Positions 21,490 to 33,500 of a stretch of DNA of 64,000 nucleotides are shown one piece after another (positions within the stretch are counted from its first letter, which is position 1; every line of letters begins with the position of its first letter). The DNA lies in NCBI GenBank assembly GCA_022457155.1, contig JAJGOT010000347.1, positions 409,001 through 473,000 of the forward strand, given 5' to 3'. Origin of the DNA: Cladopsammia gracilis. Its lineage: Eukaryota; Cnidaria; Anthozoa; Scleractinia; Dendrophylliidae. The notes under the pieces were generated by a model. That model was given only the letters and a program-made list of their open reading frames with translations, ran no database searches and was not told where the DNA came from. A program made the translations under genes and the position numbers.

Positions 21490-21879
21490 ATGCACAAAAG
21501 ATGCAGATTCTATGGTTATCAACAATGTATCAAGGATCGTGTGATACCTGCATATAAAGTATGCGAAGGTGGGAAACAGCTCTGTTGCAAACACGTGGAA
21601 GTGTCAACCTTGAGGGTATCTGGATCAGAAAAGAACCCTTTGAGGCCATACTTCATGTGCAGACAAAAGGAAAAGTGTCAGTTCTTTCAATGGGCCGATG
21701 AATTGCCTGCAGATGTCTTTGGTCCTCCAGTGTACAAACCAAGAGAAACTGAAGCGAATGTCGTGGTGATTAAAAATCAAGACAAGATCAAACGACCTAC
21801 ACTTCAGAGACAATTTAGCAGAATAGATAAAACAAAATGTCAAAGAGATCTTGGACAATTAATTGCAGATGGCTTGTAA
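21490..21879 (+). CDS. GRF-type zinc finger protein
   Basis: A 129-residue protein. The core NPLRPYFMCRQKEKCQFFQWADE at about 21634-21705 fits the GRF zinc finger (R-x-F/Y-x-C ... C-x-F-F-x-W-A/S-D), which binds single-stranded nucleic acid in many repair enzymes. A further cysteine-rich N-terminus (CRFYGYQQC ... CCKH) could complete the metal site or form a second one. The C-terminal third is basic and polar with no recognised domain. It begins 3 nt after the previous stop and is the last gene of the cluster; a polyadenylation signal follows at once. A nucleic-acid-binding role in viral replication or packaging is inferred. Confidence 0.7.
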   Translation: MHKRCRFYGYQQCIKDRVIPAYKVCEGGKQLCCKHVEVSTLRVSGSEKNPLRPYFMCRQKEKCQFFQWADELPADVFGPPVYKPRETEANVVVIKNQDKIKRPTLQRQFSRIDKTKCQRDLGQLIADGL

Positions 21880-21885
21880 AATAAA
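21880..21885 (+). terminator. Polyadenylation signal AATAAA
   Basis: AATAAA starts at the base after the TAA of the zinc-finger gene, with further AATAAA-like words at about 21945-21960. It would serve as the 3' end of the whole + strand cluster. Confidence 0.4.
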
Positions 21886-22471
21886 CATAAAAATCACACT
21901 CTTTGTAACAAAGTAGAACTGATTGTAATCATTGTTTTTGTTTAATTAATAAAATAATTTTGACAACATCAAATATTGTGTCGTATTTATTTTCTGGGTG
22001 TCTTTTTGAATACTTAATAAGGGTGCACAAAACCGGTTTGACTCGTTTTTCTAGAGAGTGGCCATTTTGAATAATATACCTCTAGACCAACTGGAATGAA
22101 CTGGTTTGACCATGACGTCAGTGTATTTTCATTGGTTCATCACCCGTCCTTTGTTCTTTTGCCTTTAAATTGAAACCACCACCCGGATGGTTGGGTGGAC
22201 ACGTAACACTACATCACACCATACACTTCTCTCTAAAACACTTTATAAATATTCAATAAAATCTCAGAATACATCTCTTTCAATTCATGCATCCTTAATG
22301 ACTCCACCTATACGGCCTGCATCTCATTAAACCCCTCCTGTACCTATACGGCATGCATCTCATTATCTCCTGACCGAAAACCGGTTTGACAGAGCCAACC
22401 TCATTAACTCAGGGTTGCTGCATATATGAATAAATTCTCCCAAGCATCCGTGTTAGACTTCTAAGCAGCAT
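21886..22471. other. Non-coding stretch with short duplicated words
   Basis: AAAACCGGTTTGAC occurs at about 22029 and 22378 and bounds a ~350-bp stretch. Inside, CCTATACGGC(C/A)TGCATCTCA occurs twice in tandem (about 22307 and 22344). No gene is seen and no Polinton terminal repeat was recognised. Confidence 0.4.
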
Positions 22472-23192
22472 AGTCAATATGATTTGCTTGATGATATGGG
22501 TATTTTCCCTAGAAGTAATGATCAAGACGAAATTATTATGAAACGAATGTGTGATGATGATTACTACACACTTGTGCGTTCTTTGAATGAAAAACAACAA
22601 CAGTTTTTTTATCATGTTTTGCATTCAATAAAAACTAAAGATGACCCACTTACATTGTTTTTAAGCGGAGGTGCTGGAGTTGGCAAAAGTACTGTTACTA
22701 ATGCATTATATGAAGCACTCATCAGATATTTGAATAGTATTGCAGGAGAAAATCCAGATGATATTAAAGTTTTGAAAACCGCTCCGACTGGGAAAGCTGC
22801 TTTCCATATTAGAGGCAATACATTGCACACTACATTCAAGTTACCAGTGAATAGAGGTTTTCACTACTGTGCACTACAACCTGACAGACTTAATACCATT
22901 AGGACACAACTGAAAAAACTAAAAGTAGTATTCATTGATGAAATTTCTATGGTTGAAAGTGGTGTGTTCAATTTTCTTAATTTGAGATTACAACAAATAA
23001 TGGGAACCAGAGAGCCATTTGGTGGAATAAGCATAATGTGTTGGAGATCTTTTCCAGTTGAAACCAGTTTTTGATTAATGGATTTTTGAAAACTCTCAAA
23101 TGGCGTTTAGTGCGTTAGCAAGCAACATTTGGACTGATAACTTCACCATGTTTGAATTAACAGAACTAATGAGGTTCCCCTCCTTTTGCAAA
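22472..23192 (+). pseudogene. PIF1-like helicase, N-terminal fragment
   Basis: This encodes the first motor half of a PIF1-family 5'-3' DNA helicase. It shows LNEKQQQFFYHVLHSI, Walker A LSGGAGVGKST (~22662), APTGKAAFHIRGNTLHT (motif Ia, ~22780) and Walker B VFIDEISM (~22930), followed by NFLNLRLQQIMG. A frameshift near 23035 breaks it; in the shifted frame the family motif GDLFQLKPV follows, then a stop at about 23072, then LTELMRF up to ~23190, where an A-run ends the similarity. There is no ATG at the expected start and motifs III-VI are missing. PIF1 genes travel with Helitrons and large DNA elements; which one this came from cannot be told. Confidence 0.85.
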
Positions 23193-23790
23193 AAAAAAAA
23201 ATAATAATAAAAGTGATAAGGCCCAGTCTGTAACATTTTCTAAACACGTCTATTGCATAACCAAATTATAGACCCCATTTTAGTCACAAGCGTGAAAATA
23301 TAAACTTTGTAATCGAGAATTAGTGACTTCCTGTTTTTAATACCCCAAATGGTTACTAAAATAAAACTACGCCCATTTCGTGAACATAAATTTCTATTGG
23401 CTGATTTGCATCATGTGATGTTTTCATGTACGTATTTTGGATAGACATATTCTAAAGGTGCGCTACAATCCTACAACGGCATCTTTACCATATTCACTAT
23501 AAATTCTTGTATTTTTTTTTAATTAACTTCACGTTCTAGCGAATTAACGAGATGGCTTTAAGGGCCCTTTGATTAGCTACAAGAATGACACCACACAATA
23601 TTTCAGGTAAAAATACGTTTGTTTTGATCTTTTATATTTATCACAGTATAATACGATAAGTGAACCTTTTCTATATTCTCATGCATTTCCTCTACATTTA
23701 AAAATACCAACGGTCACACAGTTTGTCTGGGCTCCCTGTGGTGTAACGCAATCTGAGATGTCTTAGATTTTTCTAGAAAGTTCTACTTTT
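23193..23790. other. Non-coding stretch
   Basis: No gene seen. The segment 23465-23575 (acggcatctttaccat ... gaattaacgagatggcttta) is a direct diverged copy of 13325-13435. Confidence 0.45.
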
Positions 23791-23970
23791 AAGGTGTTTC
23801 GATACAGTTTTCTGGAGACCATACTTCCATTTTTCAATCGGCTTTTAAGCGGTCTTTTCCAATTCAGATCAACGTGAAATTTTCACTACCGACTGGTTTT
23901 GAATTGAAGTTTGGCTCAATATATATATTCTGGTAAAATCGATGTTACCATGATGACGATAAACAATCCA
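23791..23970 (+). repeat. Dispersed repeat, copy 1 (TTTTAAGGTG...)
   Basis: From ttttaaggtgtttcgatacag to about 23970 this matches 35808-35992 in the same orientation with scattered differences (tttctggagaccata, aatcggcttttaagcgg, agatcaacgtgaaattttca). It is a dispersed non-coding repeat, probably a MITE. Confidence 0.8.
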
Positions 23971-24044
23971 AAGCCATTTGGGTGAGTTATGACTTTTTTG
24001 GTTTGGTGGAAAACCAAAAAAGTCATAACTCACCCAAATGGCTT
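23971..24044. repeat. Perfect 34-bp hairpin palindrome
   Basis: Arms 23971-24004 (aagccatttgggtgag...) and 24011-24044 (its exact reverse complement) are separated by only 6 bp. Such a perfect arm pair would extrude a cruciform or form a strong RNA hairpin. It directly follows dispersed-repeat copy 1 and is absent next to copy 2. Confidence 0.9.
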
Positions 24045-24249
24045 CGGATCGGCTTGAAAAGCCATAGGACAACAGAAAAGACAACAAGGCATTGAAGGAA
24101 GTCGATTTTATTGTCAAAATTAACGTATATTCAAGAATAATTTCTAAACCGTTTTTTCCCATACAAACCTTTATAAATTCAAACTGTTGTAACACAACAC
24201 CATAAAGCCGCTAAGCGCGAGTCGCGTTTCAGAGTAATCTAATCATGAG

Positions 24250-24565
24250 CCTGGGCCGCCTGTGATATTGCAGGTTATATTTCCACTTCAAAACCAGTCA
24301 CGATCACGGACTCGATTTACTCACGACCCACCCTGATCACAGGTTTGCCTAAAACCCCAGTCATGCTCACAGGCTTGTTTCTACTCGTAACCAATATTAC
24401 AAGTGTCATTTCCACTTTAAAATCAGTCACGATCACGGACTCGATTTACTGTCACAACCACAGTCATAAAATCGTAACGCAATAAAATTCCAGCCATGGT
24501 CGCAGGCTTGTTTCAACCCGTAACCAATATTACAGGTTATACCAGTCACGGTCACGGACTAGTAA
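24250..24565 (+). repeat. Imperfect tandem repeat, ~140-bp unit
   Basis: The unit contains ccagtcacgatcacggactc near 24293, 24424 and, shortened, 24543, with (g/t)taaccaatattacaggttat between copies. The same unit occurs at about 37706-37828, joined directly to a PLE fragment. Confidence 0.65.
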
Positions 24566-24662
24566 CTGCTACACCATGGACACAAGTCGCAAACCAACTC
24601 GCCCATTTTAAAAACGTCGATGACGAACGGGGAAGAAAAAGCTAGAAACGAGTAAAACTTAC

Positions 24663-24803
24663 TTCTGGTGCGGCTTGTACATTTTGCTGGGCCGCTCCTA
24701 CTGGCGGAATTTCTAGTTCAACCTGACGTTCCACAGGGACCGGATCAGCAAGCACAGCTCTCACAGCTTCTGGGATCGGCAAGGGCGCTTGACCATCGGC
24801 CAT
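24663..24803 (-). CDS. Candidate 5' coding exon of unknown gene
   Basis: On the minus strand an ATG at 24803 (MADGQAPLPIPEAVRAVLAD...) opens 47 codons that end exactly at a consensus splice donor GTAAGT (24662-24657). A second, similar start (MADVEQVPRAVVDEAIAAV) lies upstream at 25291 on the same strand but shifts frame after about 20 codons. The proline- and alanine-rich sequence is not one I recognise; a retroelement leader exon or the first exon of a duplicated host gene are both possible. Confidence 0.3.
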
Positions 24804-25804
24804 ATTATTTGAATGTTCAGCCGGGGTTGAAGAAGGAAAACTCGACGCCACAACAAATGGGAAACAACGACCCTCTCTCGGTTTTCTGGAACAAGTAATT
24901 GTCAGTACAAATTCGCCGCACATGCAAGCCACACAGGCAAATTCGCCACGCCGACGAGCCTTACAGGCATACATAAATACACAAATTTTATCACGCAGAG
25001 AAGATTCTTAAGCATTAACGGAGCAAAAACTTCGCCACGCAGGCAGACCGCGCGTCTAACAGGCAATTGTCAGTACAAAAATTAAACACAAACCAGGGAC
25101 GCGAAGAGCAAAACACTCGCAAAGTTACAAACCTGATAAACGGACAACTCATACGACACCGAACCTCATTCGCCTGTACAGCCGGTCGAACTTCAGCCGC
25201 TGGCAGAACTGCCGCGTCGGCTGGAGGGTTTAATTACCGCTGCTATTGCTTCATCTACCACAGCGCGAGGAACTTGTTCCACGTCGGCCATCGAGTAAGT
25301 TGGGGTTGATAACCAAAACGCCAAACTCTTCCCTTTTGCGGCCTCCAGTAGAGTGATGGGGTGAAGCACATGTAATTCTTTGATAGTCATCACTTGCATA
25401 ATCCCCAGGGTATTAATTACCAATGCAAATCGAGTTTGCATTGTGTTTGGTAGATTCTGCATGTACCGGTCACATATTACGTAAAACAAAAGGAACAAAG
25501 AACGACAATAATACAAATGCAAAACAAGACCAAAAATACAATACCTCACAAACAATAGAAGACAATGAGTGGTTCATGGATACCGGTACATGCAGAAAGA
25601 CCCTAGTGTTTTGATAAGCAAGGCTATCTCTAAAGGTATCTGCGCAGAATTAAGATCTAAGATCACAACTCCACCAATATACTAGCCCAGCTGAAGTACA
25701 CAAAAATTTTCAGCAATGAAACTTTAGAATGGAAAGAAATATATAAATTGCCACACAAGGTTGCTTTAGATACAAACTCGAGAGAATTTCAATTACAGAA
25801 TACT

Positions 25805-26219
25805 AAATAGAATTTTAGCAACGAACAGCCTTCTGAAGAAAATATAAATAACAAACTCTTCAGATTGCTCCTTCTGTGGTACTGTGGACTAATCCCTCGA
25901 ACATATATTTATATCCCGCCCCATTATCACAACACTTTGGACATATATTATTGATTGGTGTAACAAAAGGAATATTGAAATTACATCACTTTCTGACATC
26001 GATAAAATGTTTGGTCTATGATCGATATCAAAAAGTGATGTAATTTCAATGTTCCTATTGTTACACCAATCAATAAGATCTGTCCAAAGTGTTGTGATAA
26101 TGGGGCGGGATATAAATAGATGTTAGAGGGATTAGTCCACAGTAACACAGAAGGAGCAATCTGAAGAGTTTGTCATTCCTATTTTCTTCAGAAGGCTGTT
26201 CATTGCTAAAATTGTATTT
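25805..26219. repeat. Foldback element with ~190-bp arms
   Basis: The left arm from about 25805 (gaattttagcaacgaacagc ... attgctccttctgtg) returns as reverse complement ending at about 26219 (cacagaaggagcaat ... gctgttcattgctaaaatt). The spacer is ~30 bp and differences are scattered. It is a non-autonomous MITE-like hairpin without coding capacity. The stretches 24804-25800 and 26220-26760 around it hold no convincing gene. Confidence 0.85.
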
Positions 26220-26765
26220 ATAAAGAAAGGATGATCTCTTGTTGTTAAATCACATTGTAATCATTGCGAAACAATATATCTATTACTGCAGAAACAACAC
26301 TTTAAAATCATCTTTTAATGTCCTTTTATCGAGAATCAACTCAAGTTATCAACTTAAAAGTAGGATCGCCAAGTCAAAAAATAAATAAGCTGTGCATATC
26401 AAGAAATGGTGTAAATATATTTAAATATATATTGCACTAATGAACATTAATCAACCGATATAAGCCTTCGAATCGCACATGTTATTTATAAATATTAAAT
26501 AAATAATATCATCAATGTGGCCGTTTTGGTGTGCAAAATACAGTAATATGATGAGAGGATAATTTAGCATTTTAAAGGGGAATTGATTTGGACCAATGGT
26601 TGGAAGAGCTCTGTAGGGCCAAAATAGTTCAACAAGGGCTAAATGGGCCTTTAGATCAAGATGGTCACTTTAAGAATTAAATTAGCTCTAGGGAAGTCGG
26701 GGATAATCCACAATTTGGGGCTCAGTGTAGTTTGAATGGAAATTAAAAAAAAACAGTGTTTATTT

Positions 26766-27339
26766 AATAGTTAAAGTGCCCCTGTGATCAAATTTTTGAT
26801 TTTCCTCTTTTTACATTTTCGTGTACAATTAGACCTTCTTACTCATCTTGCCAAATTTCAATTCATTACGAACATCAGAAGTCATTTTATTTTAACATTT
26901 ATTTCCGAGAATTTGCGGCCGCCATTAATCAACCTTGTTCCAAGGCTTGGTTGCGAATGGGAGAAAGTGACGTCAAAGACTCAAACATACCTCACGGGTT
27001 GAAATTATGATAACGATAAGTATTGAAAATCACGCGAAAAGCAACAAAAACTTTGGACTTGTTCTTCGTGCAATTTTCTACGCTGATTGTTATTATAATT
27101 TCAACCCGTGAGGTATGTTTGAGTCTTTGACGTCATTTCTCCCATTCGCAACCAAGCCTTGGAACAAGGTTGATTAATGGCGGCCGTAAATTCTCGTAAA
27201 TAAATGTTAAAGTAAAATGACTTCCGATGATCGTAATGGATTGAAATTTGGCAAGATGAGTAAGAAAGTCTAATAGAACACGAAAATGTAAAAAAAAAAT
27301 GAAAATCAAAAATTTCATCATAGGGGCACTTTAACTATT
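26766..27339. repeat. Foldback MITE with ~240-bp arms (AATAGTTAAAGTGCCCC ends)
   Basis: The left end is aatagttaaagtgcccctgt and the right end is its inverse (ataggggcactttaactatt). Arms (26766-~27010 and ~27098-27339) stay highly similar over caaccttgttccaaggcttgg and the tgacgtcaaagactcaaaca portion. It ends about 200 bp upstream of the TPR exon. Confidence 0.88.
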
Positions 27340-27536
27340 GATTACTATTTATATATCATATTCATTAGGAAAGTCGTGCTTGATTTTGTGTGATCATACA
27401 GCATGAATCTTTGTTATGTGTTATTGCCGTAATTAAACTTAGTTTTGTTGCTAAGTTTATATTTATTTATAAAATATCTCAAGCGAGATTACGGCAAAGA
27501 ATAATTGATCTCATTTTGGATGCCGTTATCTTACAG

Positions 27537-30500
27537 GTAAATAACTCACTTCAACAAGCAATTCAGATGCTTGCAGAAACCCAACAGACATCGAAACAGT
27601 CTGCAAGTGAAAAAAAATACTTACTTAATGTTACATCTTGGTATTGCGCAAACAGAAGGAAACAAACCTAAGGAGGGAAGTCTGTATAACAATCTTGGCA
27701 ATGTTTTTCAAAGTGTCGGTGATGTCAACAAAGCCTTAGAATACTACAACTTAGATCTTTATATTGTGAAAGACCTGGGAGATACGTCCGGGGAAGGAAG
27801 TGCCTATAGCAATTTTGGCAATGCTTATAAAAGTCTCGGTGATTTCAACAAAGCCGTAGAATACCACAACTTAGATCTTAGTATTTCTAAAGACCTAGGA
27901 AATAAGGCCAGGGAAGGATGTGCGTATGGCAATCTTGGCACAGCTTTTAAAAGCCTCTGTGATTTCAACAAAGCCATGGAATACCACAACCTTCGTCTTA
28001 GTATTGCAAAAGAGGTGGGAGATAAGGCCGAGGAAGGACGGGCATATGGCAATCTTGGCATTGCTTTTAGAAGTCTCGGTGATTTCAACAAAGCCATAGA
28101 ATACCACAACCTTCAACTTAGTATTGCTAAAGAGGTGGGAGATAAGGCCGGGGAAGGACGTGCGTATGGCAATCTTGGCAATGCTTTTCGCTATCTCGGT
28201 GATTTCCACAAAGCCATAGAATACCACAACCTACATCTTAGTATTGCAAAAGAGGTGCGAGATAAGGACGGGGAAGGACGTGCGTATTGCAATCTTGGCA
28301 ATGCTTTTGACAGTCTAGGTAATTACAACAAAGCCATAGAATACCACAACCTTCATCTTAGTATTGCTAAAGAGGTGGGAGATAAGGCCGGGGAAGGAGG
28401 TGCGTATGGCAATCTTGGCATTGCTTTTAAAAGTCTCGGTGATTTCAACAAAGCCGTAGAATACCTCAACTTAAATCTTAGTATTGCGAAAGAGGTGGGA
28501 GATAAGGCCGAGGAAGGACGGGTGTATAGAAATCTTGGCATTGCTTTTAAAAGTCTCGGTGATTTCAACAAAGCCATAGAATACCACAACCTTCGTCTTA
28601 GTATTGCGAAAGAGGTGGGAGAAAAGGCCGAGGAAGGACGGGCATATGGCAATCTTGGCTTTGCTTTTAGAAGTCTCGGTGATTTGAACAAAGCCATAGA
28701 ATACCACAACCTTCAACTTAGTATTGCGAAAGAGGTGGGAGATAAGGCCGAGGAAGGACGTGCTTATTGCAATCTTGGCAATGCTTTTGAAAGCCTCTCT
28801 GATTTCAACAAAGCCATAGAATACCACAACCTTCGTCTTGGTATTGCAAAAGAGGTGAGAGATAAGGCCGAGGAAGGACGGGCGTATGGCAATCTTGGCA
28901 TTGCATTTGAAAGTCTCGGTGATTTCAACAAAGCCATAGAATACCACAACCTTCAACTTAGTATTGCGAAAGACATGGGAGATAAGGCCTGGGAAGGAGA
29001 GGCGTATTGCAATATTGGCAATGCTTTTTACAATCTCGGAGATTTCAACAAAGCAGTAGAATACAACAACCTACATCTTAGTATTGCGAAAGAGGTGGGA
29101 GATAAGGCCGGGAAAAGATGTGCCTATTGCAATCTTGGCAATGCTTTTTACAATCTCGGTGATTTCCACAAAGCCATAGAATACCACAACCTACAACTTA
29201 GTATTGCGAAAGAGGTGGGAGATAAGGCCTGGGAAGGAGAGGCGTATTGCAATCTTGGCATTGCTTTTAAAAGTCTCGGTGATTTCAACAAAGCCATAGA
29301 ATACCACAACCTTCATCTTAGTATTGCTAAAGAGGTGGGAGATAAGGCCGAGGAAGGACGTGCTTATTGCAATCTTGGCAATGCTTTTGAAAGCCTCTCT
29401 GATTTCAACAAAGCCATAGAATACCACAACCTTCATCTTAGTATTGCTAAAGAGGTGGGAGATAAGGCCTGGGAAGGAGGTGCGTATGGCAATCTTGGCA
29501 TTGCTTTTAAAAGTCTCGGTGATTTCAACAAAGCCGTAGAATACCTCAACTTAAATCTTAGTATTGCGAAAGAGGTGGGAGATAAGGCCGAGGAAGGACG
29601 GGTGTATAGAAATCTTGGCATTGCTTTTAAAAGTCTCGGTGATTTCAACAAAGCCATAGAATACCACAACCTTCGTCTTAGTATTGCGAAAGAGGTGGGA
29701 GATAAGGCCGAGGAAGGACGGGCATATGGCAATCTTGGCATTGCTTTTGGAAGTCTCGGTGATTTCAACAAAGCCATAGAATACCACAACCTTCAACTTA
29801 GTATTGCTAAAGAGGTGGGAGATAAGGCCGGGGAAGGACGTGCGTATGGCAATCTTGGCAATGCTTTTCGCAATCTCGGTGATTTCCACAAAGCCATAGA
29901 ATACCACAACCTACATCTTAGTATTGCAAAAGAGGTGCGAGATAAGGACTGGGAAGGACGTGCGTATTGCAATCTTGGCAATGCTTTTGACAGTCTCGGT
30001 AATTACAACAAAGCCATAGAATACCACAACCTTCATCTTAGTATTGCTAAAGAGGTGGGAGAAAAGGCCGAGGAAGGACGGGCATATGGCAATCTTGGCT
30101 TTGCTTTTAGAAGTCTCGGTGATTTGAACAAAGCCATAGAATACCACAACCTTCAACTTAGTATTGCGAAAGAGGTGGGAGATAAGGCCGAGGAAGGACG
30201 TGCTTATTGCAATCTTGGCAAAGCTTTTGAAAGCCTCTCTGATTTCAACAAAGCCATAGAATACCACAACTTAAATCTTAGTATTGCGAAAGAGGTGGGA
30301 GATAAGGCCGAGGAAGGACGGGTGTATAGAAATCTTGGCATTGCTTTTAAAAGTCTCGGTGATTTCAACAAAGCCATAGATTACCACAACCTTCGTCTTA
30401 GTATTGCGAAAGAGGTGGGAGAAAAGGCCGAGGAAGGACGGGCATATGGCAATCTTGGCTTTGCTTTTAGAAGTCTCGGTGATTTGAACAAAGCCATAGA

Positions 30501-33500
30501 ATACCACAAACTTCAACTTAGTATTGCGAAAGAGGTGGGAGATAAGGCCGAGGAAGGACGTGCTTATTGCAATCTTGGCAAAGCTTTTGAAAGCCTCTCT
30601 GATTTCAACAAAGCCATAGAATACCACAACCTTCGTCTTGGTATTGCAAAAGAGGTGAGAGATAAGGCCGAGGAAGGACGGGCGTATGGCAATCTTGGCA
30701 TTGCATTTGAAAGTCTCGGTGATTTCAACAAAGCCATAGAATACCACAACCTTCAACTTAGTATTGCGAAAGAGTTGGGAGATAAGGCCTGGGAAGGAGA
30801 GGCGTATTGCAATATTGGCAATGCTTTTTACAATCTCGGAGATTTCATCAAAGCAGTAGAATACAACAACCTACATCTTCGCATTGCGAAAGAAGTGGGA
30901 GATAAGGCCGGGAAAAGATGTGCCTATTGCAATCTTGGCAATGCTTTTTACAATCTCGGTGATTTCCACAAAGCCATAGAATACCACAACCTACAACTTA
31001 GTATTGCGAAAGAGGTGGGAGATAAGGCCTGGGAAGGAGAGGCGTATTGCAATCTTGGCATTGCTTTTAAAAGTCTCGGTGATTTCAACAAAGCCATAGA
31101 ATACCACAACCTTCATCTTAGTATTGCTAAAGAGGTGGGAGATAAGGCCGAGGAAGGACGTGCTTATTGCAATCTTGGCAATGCTTTTGAAAGCCTCTCT
31201 GATTTCAACAAAGCCATAGAATACCACAACCTTCATCTTAGTATTGCTAAAGAGGTGGGAGATAAGGCCTGGGAAGGAGGTGCGTATGGCAATCTTGGCA
31301 TTGCTTTTAAAAGTCTCGGTGATTTTAACAAAGCCGTAGAATACCTCAACTTAAATCTTAGTATTGCGAAAGAGGTGGGAGATAAGGCCGAGGAAGGACG
31401 GGTGTATAGAAATCTTGGCATTACTTTTAAAAGTCTCGGTGATTTCAACAAAGCCATAGATTACCACAACCTTCGTCTTAGTATTGCGAAAGAGGTGGGA
31501 GAAAAGGCCGAGGAAGGACGGGCATATGGCAATCTTGGCTTTGCTTTTAGAAGTCTCGGTGATTTGAACAAAGCCATAGAATACCACAAACTTCAACTTA
31601 GTATTGCGAAAGAGGTGGGAGATAAGGCCGAGGAAGGACGTGCTTATTGCAATCTTGGCAACGCTTTTGAAAGCCTCTCTGATTTCAACAAAGCCATAGA
31701 ATACCACAACCTTCGTCTTGGTATTGCAAAAGAGGTGAGAGATAAGGCCGAGGAAGGACGGGCGTATGGCAATCTTGGCATTGCATTTGAAAGTCTCGGT
31801 GATTTCAACAAAGCCATAGAATACCACAACCTTCAACTTAGTATTGCGAAAGAGGTGGGAGATAAGGCCTGGGAAGGAGAGGCGTATTGCAATATTGGCA
31901 ATGCTTTTTACAATCTCGGAGATTTCAACAAAGCAGTAGAATACAACAACCTACATCTTAGTATTGCGAAAGAGGTGGGAGATAAGGCCGGGAAAAGATG
32001 TGCCTATTGCAATCTTGGCAATGCTTTTTACAATCTCGGTGATTTCCACAAAGCCATAGAATACCACAACCTACAACTTAGTATTGCAAAAGAGGTGGGA
32101 GATAAGGCCTGGGAAGGAGAGGCGTATTGCAATCTTGGCATTGCTTTTAAAAGTCTCGGTGATTTCAACAAAGCCATAGAATACCACAACCTTCATCTTA
32201 GTATTGCTAAAGAGGTGGGAGATAAGGCCGGGGTAGGAGGTGCGTATGGCAATCTTGGCATTGCTTTTAAAAGTCTCGGTGATTTCAACAAAGCCATAGA
32301 ATACCACAACCTTCAACTTAGTATTGCGAAAGAGGTGGGAGATAAGGCCTGGGAAGGAGTGGCGTATTGCAATATTGGCAATGCTTTTTACAATCTCGGA
32401 GATTTCAACAAAGCAGTAGAATACAACAACCTACATCTTAGTATTGCGAAAGAGGTGGGAGATAAGGCCGGGAAAAGATGTGCCTATTGCAATCTTGGCA
32501 ATGCTTTTTACAATCTCGGTGATTTCCACAAAGCCATAGAATACCACAACCTACAACTTAGTATTGCGAAAGAGGTGGGAGATAAGGCCTGGGAAGGAGA
32601 GGCGTATTGCAATCTTGGCATTGCTTTTAAAAGTCTCGGTGATTTCAACAAAGCCATAGAATACCACAACCTTCATCTTAGTATTGCTAAAGAGGTGGGA
32701 GATAAGGCCTGGGAAGGAGGTGCGTATGGCAATCTTGGCATTGCTTTTAAAAGTCTCGGTGATTTCAACAAAGCCGTAGAATACCTCAACTTAAATCTTA
32801 GTATTGCGAAAGAGGTGGGAGATAAGGCCCAGGAAGGACGGGTGTATAGAAATCTTGGCATTGCTTTTAAAAGTCTCGGTGATTTCAACAAAGCCATAGA
32901 ATACCACAACCTTCGTCTTAGTATTGCGAAAGAGGTGGGAGATAAGGCCGAGGAAGGACGGGCATATGGCAATCTTGGCATTGCTTTTGGAAGTCTCGGT
33001 GATTTGAACAAAGCCATAGAATACCACAACCTTCAACTTAGTATTGCTAAAGAGGTGGGAGATAAGGCCGGGGAAGGACGTGCGTATGGCAATCTTGGCA
33101 ATGCTTTTCGCAATCTCGGTGATTTCCACAAAGCCATAGAATACCACAACCTACATCTTAGTATTGCAAAAGAGGTGCGAGATAAGGACTGGGAAGGACG
33201 TGCGTATTGCAATCTTGGCAATGCTTTTGACAGTCTCGGTAATTACAACAAAGCCATAGAATACCACAACCTTCATCTTAGTATTGCTAAAGAGGTGGGA
33301 GATAAGGCCGGGGAAGGAGGTGCATATGGCAATCTTGGCATTGCTTTTAAAAGTCTCGGTGATTTCAACAAAGCCGTAGAATACCTCAACTTAAATCTTA
33401 GTATTGCGAAAGAGGTGGGAGATAAGGCCGAGGAAGGACGGGTGTATAGAAATCTTGGCATTACTTTTAAAAGTCTCGGTGATTTCAACAAAGCCATAGA

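Noticed and set aside
22472..23192. PIF1 fragment as part of viral relic 1
   Set aside because: It is separated from the last viral gene by ~590 bp and a polyadenylation signal, and lacks the tight spacing of the cluster. A separate origin is as likely, so I did not join them.
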